Positions 9,379 to 17,170 of a DNA stretch of 50,687 bases are shown here, piece by piece. The first letter of the stretch is position 1, and the number at the start of each line of letters is the position of its first letter. Below the pieces are notes generated by a model. It ran no database searches. It saw only the letters and a program-made list of their open reading frames with translations, and had not been told where the DNA came from. Source of the stretch: an uncultured Litorivicinus sp. (lineage in GTDB: Bacteria; Pseudomonadota; Gammaproteobacteria; Pseudomonadales; Litorivicinaceae); contig CACAXU010000004.1 in assembly GCA_902536515.1 (NCBI GenBank), positions 1-50,687 of the forward strand, given 5' to 3'. The position numbers were made by a program, and so were the translations under genes.

Positions 9379-9436
9379 CACCTAATTGCTACTAATAGTA
9401 ACGATGGGTAACGATTTTTCTCGAAAAAAGGTTACC
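9375..9436. promoter_or_regulatory. Cluster of GTAAC/GTTAC half-sites, candidate CbrB activator sites
   Basis: Four copies of a GTAAC-type half-site lie upstream of the sigma-54 promoter: GTAACA at 9375, GTAAC at 9398, GGTAAC at 9407 and GGTTACC at 9430. Core start distances are 23, 10 and 23 bp. CbrB sites reported in Pseudomonas use TGTTAC and GTAACA half-sites. Here the orientation and order differ, so binding by this CbrB is inferred. The cluster sits about 75 to 135 bp upstream of the promoter, a normal activator distance. Confidence 0.5.
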
Positions 9437-9510
9437 TATAGGTCTAAGATCAGTGATCTTTGGTTTAGAAAAACTCGTTAAATCCGCAACTTAATGTGAA
9501 TACTCTAGAT

Positions 9511-9526
9511 TGGCACAGCATATGCA
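9511..9526 (+). promoter_or_regulatory. Sigma-54 (RpoN) promoter of CrcZ-like RNA
   Basis: TGGCAC at 9511-9516 and ATGCA at 9522-9526 match the -24 and -12 elements. The GG and GC dinucleotides are separated by 10 bases, the strict spacing for sigma-54. Transcription would start near 9537. A weak IHF-like sequence lies at about 9481-9493, between the promoter and the upstream half-sites. Confidence 0.8.
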
Positions 9527-9536
9527 GATCTCTTGT

Positions 9537-9813
9537 CAGTTCGGAATAAGATCAATAAAAAAGAACATTAGCAGCGACAACAATAAGAAGTTAGCTGAAT
9601 GAGATTACGGTTCACTGTGAGAACTGAGTTTCACGGGGGTAAGTTTACTTCCTTAGGCCGATAACAATAAAAAAAGCGAAAGCTAAGGCCTTAGTTGCCT
9701 AAAACGTAACTTGAAACTGAGATTGCACACTGAAAGGTAATTTCGATTGGTGCAAGCAAAAAAATAAATAACAATGCACAACGATTAAAAGGGGCGAAAG
9801 CCCCTGTTTTATT
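9537..9813 (+). ncRNA. CrcZ-like Hfq/Crc-sequestering small RNA
   Basis: A non-coding stretch of about 275 bases runs from the predicted sigma-54 start to an intrinsic terminator (stem GGGGC-GAAA-GCCCC at 9791-9804, then TGTTTTATTT). It contains at least four A-rich catabolite-activity motifs of the AAnAAnAA type, near 9554-9565, 9579-9589, 9663-9675 and 9758-9774. In Pseudomonas the cbrB-pcnB interval encodes CrcZ, a CbrB/sigma-54-dependent RNA that titrates Hfq-Crc and relieves carbon catabolite repression. Position, promoter class and motifs all agree. The primary sequence need not be conserved. Start and end are predicted, not measured. Confidence 0.78.
9787..9813 (+). terminator. Intrinsic terminator of CrcZ-like RNA
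   Basis: A perfect five-pair GC stem (GGGGC/GCCCC) with a GAAA tetraloop is flanked by AAAA before and TGTTTTATTT after. It separates the small RNA from pcnB, which begins about 45 bp downstream. Confidence 0.85.
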
Positions 9814-9858
9814 TATGGGCTCTGGTATCATTTCTCCGTATGCCAGTGGAGTCTTCTC

Positions 9859-11187
9859 TTGTTTTCGGTGTTTAAAAAGAAATCTTCTCGAAGTGTTCAC
9901 ATCTTCAAAGATGTGGTGACTCAGGAGTATCACGGAATTAATCACCGAGACCTATCACATGGCAGTTTACGTGTCATTGAGATCCTTCAACGTGCAGGGT
10001 TCGAAGCCTATCTTGTTGGTGGAGGAATTCGAGATTTGTTACTCGGAAAACATCCAAAAGACTTCGATGTTGCAACCAGCGCCAAACCCGTTGAAGTTCA
10101 GAAACTATTTCGAAAAGCACGCATCATCGGACGACGCTTTCAGATCGTCCATGTTCGTATGGGATCTGAAATCATTGAAGTGACAACCTTTAGAGGTTCT
10201 GCCGAAAATAGTTGTCGACAACAAGCGAATGCGTCAGGCATGTTAGTTCGAGACAACGTATTTGGTTCGGTTGAGGATGACGCTGTACGCCGCGACTTCA
10301 CTATGAACGCGCTCTACTACGATCCGTCGAACCATGAAGTACTGGACTTTGTTGGCGGCTACGATGATCTCGAAGATGGAATGATTCGAATCATTGGTAA
10401 TCCTGAGACGCGCTACCGGGAGGATCCAGTGCGCATGCTTCGCGCTGTGAGATTTGTTGGAAAGTTGGGCCTTCAGATAGAGGCTGACACAGCAGAACCT
10501 ATCCGCCGTCTCGCTCCCCTTTTAAGAGACGTCTCGCCATCGCGGCTATTTGATGAAATCTTAAAGTTACTTCAGACAGGTCACGGCCAAGCAACATTCC
10601 CTGAGCTCGTCAAATACGATCTGTTAAGACAATTGTTTCCGCAAACTGAAGCACTGTTAAGCGAGGCCGATGATCTTCATCACCAACACTTGATTAATCT
10701 AGCTCTTTTAAATACGGATACAAGATTGAACGAAGGCAAGTCAGTGACTCCCGCATTTTTATATGCAGCACTTCACTGGCCTCAGGTTCAACATCGATGG
10801 GAAGAGCTCGAGGCTGAGGGACACGGACGCACACAGGCTCTTGCGATCGCATGCTCTGAAACCCTTGACTTTAATCAGCAATTCATCGCGATACCCAAAC
10901 GTTTCAGCGTCCCCATCCGGGAAATCTGGGGGCTGCAAGTGAAGCTTGAAAAGCGACATGGCCGTCGCCCAGACTCAACCCTCGAGCATCCCAGATTCCG
11001 TGCTGGGTATGACTTCCTTCTGTTACGTGAACGCTCCGGAGAAATCATTGGTGGGCTTGGCGAATGGTGGACGCAGTATCAAATTGCTGATGACGCGCTA
11101 CGCCGTGACTTGATTGCATCAGCCAAAGATGATCAAAACGAACCAAAAGCATGGCGTCCGCGCAGACGATCTAAACGCCGTGACTAG
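9859..11187 (+). CDS. pcnB: Poly(A) polymerase I
   Basis: PcnB adds poly(A) tails to RNA 3' ends and so promotes decay by exonucleases such as PNPase. The 442-residue protein has the nucleotidyltransferase signature (LVGGGIRDLLLG, then DFDVATSA with catalytic aspartates), the RRDFTMNALYYD segment, the REDPVRMLRAVRFV region and a very basic C-terminus (RRRSKRRD) typical of bacterial poly(A) polymerases as opposed to CCA enzymes. The start is TTG at 9859 with GGAG seven bases upstream; a GTG at 9868 is a weaker alternative. The end overlaps folK by 8 bp. Confidence 0.95.
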   Translation: MFSVFKKKSSRSVHIFKDVVTQEYHGINHRDLSHGSLRVIEILQRAGFEAYLVGGGIRDLLLGKHPKDFDVATSAKPVEVQKLFRKARIIGRRFQIVHVRMGSEIIEVTTFRGSAENSCRQQANASGMLVRDNVFGSVEDDAVRRDFTMNALYYDPSNHEVLDFVGGYDDLEDGMIRIIGNPETRYREDPVRMLRAVRFVGKLGLQIEADTAEPIRRLAPLLRDVSPSRLFDEILKLLQTGHGQATFPELVKYDLLRQLFPQTEALLSEADDLHHQHLINLALLNTDTRLNEGKSVTPAFLYAALHWPQVQHRWEELEAEGHGRTQALAIACSETLDFNQQFIAIPKRFSVPIREIWGLQVKLEKRHGRRPDSTLEHPRFRAGYDFLLLRERSGEIIGGLGEWWTQYQIADDALRRDLIASAKDDQNEPKAWRPRRRSKRRD

Positions 11188-11653
11188 TCACGTCTTCTTG
11201 GCACTGGGCTCAAATCTCAATGATCCAGTTGCCCAGATCCGACAAGCGATTCAAGCCTTAGCAAGCACAATCGATGGAATTGAATGCGCGCCTCTGTATC
11301 AATCCGAGCCGCTCGGACCTCAAGATCAGCCGGACTTTGTCAATACAGTTATTTCAGGCTATACAGACCTCAGTCCAGATGCGTTGTTGACCGCCCTCCA
11401 AGGAATCGAACAGCAACAACAGCGTGTTAAAACCCAGCATTGGGGACCGAGAACGATCGATATTGATATCTTGTTTTACGATGATCTTCGATTACACACG
11501 CCTCAACTCACCATCCCGCATCAAGAGCTGTTTAACCGCTCATTTGTGACCATCCCGCTGTTCGACCTGATTCCGGACGGAATCATGCCAACAGGTGACC
11601 AACTCAACCGAAACCGCTACGATTCGTCAAAGTTGGTCCGAATCGATACATAG
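11180..11653 (+). CDS. folK: 6-hydroxymethyl-7,8-dihydropterin pyrophosphokinase
   Basis: FolK transfers pyrophosphate from ATP to hydroxymethyl-dihydropterin in folate synthesis, just before dihydropteroate synthase (folP, also in this window). Visible motifs are FLALGSNLND, the SEPLGPQDQPDFVN segment and the WGPRTIDIDILFYDD signature. The GTG at 11180 gives 157 residues, the usual family size. An upstream ATG at 11114 would lie inside pcnB. The 8-bp overlap with pcnB and the short gap to panB indicate a pcnB-folK-panB-panC transcript. Confidence 0.94.
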   Translation: MTSHVFLALGSNLNDPVAQIRQAIQALASTIDGIECAPLYQSEPLGPQDQPDFVNTVISGYTDLSPDALLTALQGIEQQQQRVKTQHWGPRTIDIDILFYDDLRLHTPQLTIPHQELFNRSFVTIPLFDLIPDGIMPTGDQLNRNRYDSSKLVRIDT

Positions 11654-11663
11654 GAAGTACGCA

Positions 11664-12461
11664 GTGCCACAAATCACCCTAAACACCCTCAAAAAACATC
11701 GCGCTGAAAATACCAAATTCAGTATGGTCACTGCCTACGACGCTTGTTTCGCAAGCCTCGCCTCAAAAGCAGGCATCGACACGATCTTAGTTGGCGATTC
11801 GCTCGGTATGGTTCTCCAAGGACATCGAAGCACCCTGCCCGTGACAGTCGCTGATATCGCCTACCATACCCGTTGTGCAGCAGCCGCTCCATCGTCATGC
11901 CTAATCGTTGCTGATGTTCCTTTCATGGCGTCGGCGACCACACAGGATGCGGTTGATACTGCCCGAGAGTTAATGCAGGCGGGTGCTCATGTTGTCAAGA
12001 TCGAAGGCGGAACTAACCTCGTGGATCTCGTCACACTGTATCGAGATCAAGGGGTTGCCACCTGCTGCCATCTCGGGCTGACACCACAATTTGTTAATCA
12101 ATTTGGGGGATATCGTGTTCAAGGCAGAACCGGTGAAAGTGCAAAGCGACTTATCGACGCCGCTGCAGCCCTCGACGCCGCTGGAACAAACCTGATTTTG
12201 CTCGAATGTGTTCCGAATCATGTCACTGAAGCAATCATGAACGTCACAACCGTTCCTGTCATAGGTATCGGTGCAGGACCATTAACCACCGGTCAGGTAC
12301 TTGTCATGCACGATCTGCTAGGAATTACGCCAGGAAAAACGGCTCGGTTCGTGAAGAATTTCATGGCATCTGCAGACTCGATTCAAGACGCTTTTCAAGC
12401 CTATGATCGAGCGGTTAAGAACGGCTCATTCCCTGCACCGGAACACTGCTTTGAGGAGTGA
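11664..12461 (+). CDS. panB: 3-methyl-2-oxobutanoate hydroxymethyltransferase
   Basis: PanB transfers a hydroxymethyl group from methylene-tetrahydrofolate to ketoisovalerate, giving ketopantoate for pantothenate and CoA synthesis. The GTG at 11664, preceded by AGGAAG six bases away, gives 265 residues, matching the E. coli length of 264. The metal-binding GDSLGMVLQGH region, VKIEGG, the HLGLTPQ motif and the GIGAG loop are all present. A longer frame from 11595 overlaps folK and is not needed. panC follows immediately. Confidence 0.96.
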   Translation: MPQITLNTLKKHRAENTKFSMVTAYDACFASLASKAGIDTILVGDSLGMVLQGHRSTLPVTVADIAYHTRCAAAAPSSCLIVADVPFMASATTQDAVDTARELMQAGAHVVKIEGGTNLVDLVTLYRDQGVATCCHLGLTPQFVNQFGGYRVQGRTGESAKRLIDAAAALDAAGTNLILLECVPNHVTEAIMNVTTVPVIGIGAGPLTTGQVLVMHDLLGITPGKTARFVKNFMASADSIQDAFQAYDRAVKNGSFPAPEHCFEE

Positions 12462-12477
12462 TTCATCGCCCATCATA

Positions 12478-13314
12478 TTGACTGCCGTCAGTGACCTCCG
12501 GGCATTCTTGATGCTAACACGCGGTAACGGAAAGACAGTCGGTTTTGTCCCCACCATGGGTAACCTTCATCAAGGACATCTCGAACTGGTGAAAAAAGCC
12601 TCCGACATGTCGGATGTCGTCGTTGTTAGCATCTTTGTCAATCCGATGCAATTCGGCCCACATGAAGATTTCGATGCCTATCCAAGAACCCTAGAGACAG
12701 ACTGCAAAGCGCTGACCAATCACCCTTGCGATGCGGTATTTGCGCCAACGGTTCGCGAAGTCTATCCGAAAGGCGTTAATACAGAAATTGACCTACCGAG
12801 TTTATCGACTATTTTATGTGGACATCATCGTCCTGGACATTTCAAAGGTGTCACGACGGTCGTAACAAAGCTTTTGAATATCGTACAACCTGACGTAGCC
12901 GTTTTTGGAAATAAAGATTATCAACAGCTGCAGTTGATCCAGACCATGGTTGCTGATTTGTTGATACCAGTAACGGTCGTTGGAGTCGATACAACCCGAG
13001 AACCGAATGGCCTCGCAATGAGTAGCCGAAATGCATATCTTTCTGCAGAAGAAAAAGAAACCGCTGCAATGCTTTATGAGACGTTGAAACGGATTGGAGA
13101 TACATTACGGAGCGATTCTCAGATTATTACGACACTGAAACAGGAAAAGAAACGACTGACCGATGCCGGCTTCGTACTCGACTACTTAGAAATCAGGGAC
13201 GCACACGACCTATCAAAATCCTACGTTGAGGCGGATTCGGCGGTCATATTGGTGGCCGCAAAACTTGGGCGCGCACGACTGATCGATAATTTGGTTATTG
13301 AGTTAAAACACTGA
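12478..13314 (+). CDS. panC: Pantothenate synthetase
   Basis: PanC condenses pantoate with beta-alanine using ATP to make pantothenate. The ATP-binding PTMGNLHQGH motif, the FVNPMQFGP segment, FGNKDYQQLQ and the MSSRNAYLS (KMSKS-like) loop are intact. The start is uncertain: TTG at 12478 gives 278 residues, near the usual 283, but the only good ribosome site (GAGGAG at 12453-12458) is better spaced for a codon before this one, where only TCA, TCG, CCC, ATC and ATA occur in frame. The ATG at 12403 lies well inside panB. Confidence 0.93.
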   Translation: MTAVSDLRAFLMLTRGNGKTVGFVPTMGNLHQGHLELVKKASDMSDVVVVSIFVNPMQFGPHEDFDAYPRTLETDCKALTNHPCDAVFAPTVREVYPKGVNTEIDLPSLSTILCGHHRPGHFKGVTTVVTKLLNIVQPDVAVFGNKDYQQLQLIQTMVADLLIPVTVVGVDTTREPNGLAMSSRNAYLSAEEKETAAMLYETLKRIGDTLRSDSQIITTLKQEKKRLTDAGFVLDYLEIRDAHDLSKSYVEADSAVILVAAKLGRARLIDNLVIELKH

Positions 13315-13318
13315 CATC

Positions 13319-13343
13319 AAAAAGCCCCGCGATTTGCGAGGCC
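13319..13343 (-). terminator. Terminator between convergent panC and pnp
   Basis: Imperfect seven-pair stem GCCCCGC/GCGAGGC (one C-A mismatch) with a GATTT loop. On the minus strand it is followed by five T residues, a good intrinsic terminator for the rimP-to-pnp operon. On the plus strand the CTTTAAT tail could also terminate panC. Confidence 0.7.
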
Positions 13344-13385
13344 TTTAATCGTATCTCATGCGAGGCGAATCACCCCGATGTGAAC

Positions 13386-15461
13386 TCAGATATCTTTCAT
13401 TGTGAGTTTGATACGACCGCGTGCGTCAACGTCAAGCACTTTGACCTTCACGACGTCGCCAACCTTCATATAATCTTCGACGTTCTCGACACGCTCCTCT
13501 GCGATTTGACTGATATGAACCAAGCCATCTTTGCCGGGTAGAATATTCACGAAGGCTCCAAAATCAACAATTCGCTCGACCTTCCCTTTATATACACCAC
13601 CAATTTCGGCTTCCGCTGTGATTGCCTCAATCATCGAAATCGCTTTTTGCGCCTTTTCTTTGGTCTCTGCATACACCCGAACTAAACCATCATCATCAAG
13701 ATCGACGGTCGCACCGGAGGTTTCGCAAATACTGCGGATTGTAGCCCCGCCTTTTCCAATAACCTCCCGAATCTTGTCTGGATCAATACGGAAGCTGTAG
13801 GTCCGCGGCGCGGTATCGGCGACTTCGTCACGTGCACTATCAATCACTTTGTTCATTTCACCAAGAATGTACAAACGGGCCTCTTGCGCCTGAGCCAACG
13901 CGACACGCATGATCTCTTCAGTGATACCTTGAATCTTGATGTCCATTTGTAGCGCAGTCACACCATCAGATGAGCCGGCAACTTTAAAATCCATGTCACC
14001 CAAGTGGTCCTCATCACCCAAGATATCTGTCAAGACAGCATAACCATCGTCTTCTTTCACAAGACCCATCGCAATGCCCGCAACAGGTGCACGCAAGGGA
14101 ACACCTGCATCCATCAACGCTAACGATGCGCCACACACAGATGCCATCGATGATGAACCATTTGATTCAGTGATCTCGCTCACAACACGGATGGTGTATG
14201 GGAATGTCTCTTCATCAGGGAGCATTGCGTAAACACCACGGCGGGCTAAACGGCCATGACCAATCTCACGGCGCTTCGGACCAGACATCATGCCGGCTTC
14301 ACCAACACAGTATGGCGGGAAGTTGTAATGCAGCATGAAGGTATCTTTTTCGTCCCCCATCAGACCATCGACGATTTGTGCATCTCGTAAAGCGCCAAGC
14401 GTGGTAACAACAATCGCTTGCGTTTCACCACGAGTAAACACAGCCGAACCGTGTGCTCGCTTTAGCATTCCTACGTTACAATTTATCGGACGCACAGTTT
14501 TCTGGTCACGTCCGTCAATCCGCGGCAACCCTTGAATCACTCGGCTACGAACCACGTTCTTTTCGACCTTACTAAAAAGCTCTCCGACTGCTTCAGCGTT
14601 CTCACCATCAGTCCCACCCAATGAAGCGATTGCATCTGAACGAATCTCGCCTAAGGCGTTATAACGGATCATCTTTTCAGAAATCTGGTACGCCTCGACA
14701 ATTCGTGGCTGATACTGTTCTTTGATTTTTGACAGTAATACTTCATCAATTGATGGAGCTTCCCATTCCCAAGCGTCTTTGCTGAACTTCTGGCCAAAAT
14801 CCCCAATTGCATCAATCGCAACTTGAAACTCTTGGTGCGCAAACATCACAGCGCCAAGCATCTGCTCTTCTGTGAGCTCATCTGCTTCAGACTCAACCAT
14901 CAATACCGCGTCTTTTGTCCCAGCAACGACCATGTCAAGACGTGAGTCAGACAGCTCGTCGAAGGATGGGTTCAACATGTACTGGCCATCTTCTGAAAAA
15001 CCAACACGCGTAGCACCCAATGGTCCATTGAATGGAATACCTGAAACCGCGAGTGCAGCTGATGCGCCAAGCATCGCCGCAATATCCGAATCATGCGTCT
15101 TTGATGCGGACATCACTGTCAAAACAACCTGCACTTCGTTCATGAAGCCATTGGGAAAAAGTGGGCGGATCGGACGATCAATCAAACGGGATGTCAGCGT
15201 TTCTTTCTCTGTTGGACGACCTTCGCGCTTGAAGTAACCGCCTGGGATTTTACCTGCGGCATATGTCTTTTCTTGGTAATGAACTGAGAGCGGGAAAAAA
15301 TTCTGACCGGGTTTGGCATTTTTTGCTCCTACGACTGTTGCGAGGATTTGCGTCTCACCCATTGATATTAAAACGGCACCCGTTGCCTGACGCGCAAATG
15401 CGCCCGTTTCTAGCGTGACATCTTGCCCGCCGAACTGAAATTGTACTATTTGCTTTTCCAT
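13386..15461 (-). CDS. pnp: Polyribonucleotide nucleotidyltransferase (PNPase)
   Basis: PNPase degrades RNA 3'-5' phosphorolytically and can add heteropolymeric tails. The 691-residue protein has two RNase PH-like domains, the second with the active-site region ([14 protein letters not shown]), then a KH domain ([15 protein letters not shown], about 555-610) and an S1 domain ([18 protein letters not shown], about 620-690). Length is slightly under E. coli (711). It follows rpsO, separated by the rpsO terminator hairpin, as in most gammaproteobacteria. Confidence 0.98.
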   Translation of the reverse strand: MEKQIVQFQFGGQDVTLETGAFARQATGAVLISMGETQILATVVGAKNAKPGQNFFPLSVHYQEKTYAAGKIPGGYFKREGRPTEKETLTSRLIDRPIRPLFPNGFMNEVQVVLTVMSASKTHDSDIAAMLGASAALAVSGIPFNGPLGATRVGFSEDGQYMLNPSFDELSDSRLDMVVAGTKDAVLMVESEADELTEEQMLGAVMFAHQEFQVAIDAIGDFGQKFSKDAWEWEAPSIDEVLLSKIKEQYQPRIVEAYQISEKMIRYNALGEIRSDAIASLGGTDGENAEAVGELFSKVEKNVVRSRVIQGLPRIDGRDQKTVRPINCNVGMLKRAHGSAVFTRGETQAIVVTTLGALRDAQIVDGLMGDEKDTFMLHYNFPPYCVGEAGMMSGPKRREIGHGRLARRGVYAMLPDEETFPYTIRVVSEITESNGSSSMASVCGASLALMDAGVPLRAPVAGIAMGLVKEDDGYAVLTDILGDEDHLGDMDFKVAGSSDGVTALQMDIKIQGITEEIMRVALAQAQEARLYILGEMNKVIDSARDEVADTAPRTYSFRIDPDKIREVIGKGGATIRSICETSGATVDLDDDGLVRVYAETKEKAQKAISMIEAITAEAEIGGVYKGKVERIVDFGAFVNILPGKDGLVHISQIAEERVENVEDYMKVGDVVKVKVLDVDARGRIKLTMKDI

Positions 15462-15506
15462 TATTTCCTACTTCCAACATGCCAGATCTCATCCGGCTAA
15501 AATGCA

Positions 15507-15530
15507 AAAACGGCCCCGAAGGGCCGTTTT
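15507..15530 (-). terminator. rpsO intrinsic terminator / rpsO-pnp intercistronic hairpin
   Basis: A perfect CGGCCC-TTCG-GGGCCG type hairpin on the minus strand, flanked by AAAA and TTTTT, lies directly after the rpsO stop. It should end most rpsO transcripts and leave partial readthrough into pnp. Confidence 0.88.
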
Positions 15531-15542
15531 CGTCTAGACCGA

Positions 15543-15812
15543 TTAACGGCGCAAACCAAGTTCCTTAATCAATGCTGCATAGCGGCCCAGATCCTTTGAC
15601 TTCAGATAGTCAAGCAACTTCCTACGCTGGTTGACCATGCGAATTAATCCACGACGGCTGTGGTGATCATGAATGTTCTTTTTAAAATGGCCTTGTAGAG
15701 CTTCAATGTTTGCTGTCAATAAAGCCACTTGAACCTCTGGTGAACCTGTATCATTTCCTCCACGGCCAAACTTTTCAACGATTTCAGCTTTCTTTTCTAC
15801 TGATAAAGCCAT
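15543..15812 (-). CDS. rpsO: Small ribosomal subunit protein S15
   Basis: S15 is a primary 16S rRNA-binding protein of the 30S platform. The 89-residue length is exactly typical. The conserved [19 protein letters not shown] start and the [25 protein letters not shown]-binding segment (split here across two family motifs) are present. It is 30 bp after truB and followed by a strong terminator and pnp. Confidence 0.98.
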   Translation of the reverse strand: MALSVEKKAEIVEKFGRGGNDTGSPEVQVALLTANIEALQGHFKKNIHDHHSRRGLIRMVNQRRKLLDYLKSKDLGRYAALIKELGLRR

Positions 15813-15842
15813 CTCTCTACTCCTACAATGGCACGCCCGACC

Positions 15843-16799
15843 TCATTGGCCAGAATTCGAACTGCCACGCATGCCAGCAGCAGCCGGAGATAACATCCGT
15901 TTTGCAGTAATCATCCCGCTAGACCCAACCGAAACAAGGCCGATAAACCGACCGCCTGCAAAATAAGCGCGCGCATTATCGCACAAATCGGCTCGTTTAC
16001 CAGAAACTTTTTGCCCCTGAATCAATATCATGCATTCATTTTCGGTCAAATCGATCCGCGGAAAATGACTCAGAATTGCATCAATCGGCAACAACGACGA
16101 ATCAATTAGCGAGGGATCACTGTCTTGAAGGGACTCAAGTACATTCCATGCATACGCCTGCTCAAGTGAAAATCCACCCGACAGATCGCGCCGTAAACGA
16201 CTCAAATGGGCGACAGAGCCAAGTGCATCACCAATCGATTCAGCGAGGCTTCTGATGTAGGTACCTTTTGAACATCGGACACAAATATCAATCCACCCTT
16301 CGCTCGCATCAAACTGCAATAGGTCATTACTGAAGATTTGGATCGGACGAGGTGAGCGCTCAACCTCTTTTCCCTGACGTGCTAATTTATAAAGTGGTTG
16401 CCCTTGGTACTTGAGAGCTGACACCAGTGGAGGGATCTGCATATGAGCACCTGTCAGTGCGGACAGTACAGTGGTGATCTTCGATTTGTTTAATTCCGGA
16501 ATCGGCTTGACTAAAACAACATTGCCATCCGCATCCAGCGTATCAGTTGCAGAACCGAGTTGAATACGCGCCAAGTACTCTTTATGGGCATCCAAACCGT
16601 ATTGACTGAATTTTGTTGCCTCCCCAAAAACAATCGGCAAAACCCCTGTAGCCATGGGATCCAGCGCCCCTGTATGACCCACTTTTTTGGCTTGAGACCA
16701 CCGTTTTAAACGACTGACCACGCCATTGGATGTCAAACCTTGAGGCTTATCCACGATGAGGACTCCGTTTAAATCCCGACCCTTGTTACGTTTACTCAT
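15843..16799 (-). CDS. truB: tRNA pseudouridine-55 synthase
   Basis: TruB isomerises U55 in the T-loop of elongator tRNAs and also acts as a tRNA-folding chaperone. The 318-residue protein has the family opening GVLIVDKPQGLTSNGVV, the catalytic Asp in GHTGALDPMATG, the RCSKGTYIRSL segment and a C-terminal PUA-like region. The last residues (about 300-318) are low-complexity Ser/Gly. Its ATG overlaps the rbfA stop (TGATG), a sign of translational coupling. Confidence 0.97.
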   Translation of the reverse strand: MSKRNKGRDLNGVLIVDKPQGLTSNGVVSRLKRWSQAKKVGHTGALDPMATGVLPIVFGEATKFSQYGLDAHKEYLARIQLGSATDTLDADGNVVLVKPIPELNKSKITTVLSALTGAHMQIPPLVSALKYQGQPLYKLARQGKEVERSPRPIQIFSNDLLQFDASEGWIDICVRCSKGTYIRSLAESIGDALGSVAHLSRLRRDLSGGFSLEQAYAWNVLESLQDSDPSLIDSSLLPIDAILSHFPRIDLTENECMILIQGQKVSGKRADLCDNARAYFAGGRFIGLVSVGSSGMITAKRMLSPAAAGMRGSSNSGQ

Positions 16800-17170
16800 C
16801 AGTTGTGTCTATCACTCTTTAATGCCTGATGGATCAGCGCATTAATACGCGCTCCCCGTTTGAGTGAATCATCGTAATGAAATCTGAGATGAGGTACCTT
16901 GCGAGCTTTCAGCGCTCGACCAAGTTCCATTCGAAGGAAAGTTGACGCCTCATTGAGGATCGTCAAACTCTCAACAATCTTCTCATCAGAGTCGTCAGTA
17001 ACTAACACTGTGATATTCACATCCGCGTAGGACAAATCTCTAGATAGATCAACAAAGTTCACCGTAACCATACCAATACGAGGATCCTTTAATTCGCGCT
17101 GGATGAGGAGAGCAAGATCCCGCTTGATCTGCTCACCCAATCGCTGAGTGCGATTAAATTCGACCGGCAT
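16799..17170 (-). CDS. rbfA: 30S ribosome-binding factor A
   Basis: RbfA is a KH-like cold-shock factor needed for late maturation of the 30S subunit and 16S 5'-end processing. The 123-residue product shows RTQRLGEQIKRDLALLIQ, KDPRIGMVTV and the C-terminal LRFHYDDSLKRGARINALI segment. It starts on an ATG that overlaps the infB stop by one base and ends by overlapping truB, so the infB-rbfA-truB genes are tightly coupled. Confidence 0.97.
   Translation of the reverse strand: MPVEFNRTQRLGEQIKRDLALLIQRELKDPRIGMVTVNFVDLSRDLSYADVNITVLVTDDSDEKIVESLTILNEASTFLRMELGRALKARKVPHLRFHYDDSLKRGARINALIHQALKSDRHN

Noticed and set aside
9446..9460. Palindrome AAGATCAGTGATCTT as a terminator of cbrB
   Set aside because: The one-base centre forces a short stem and the following T tract is interrupted by GG. 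It may be an operator, but nothing identifies its regulator.
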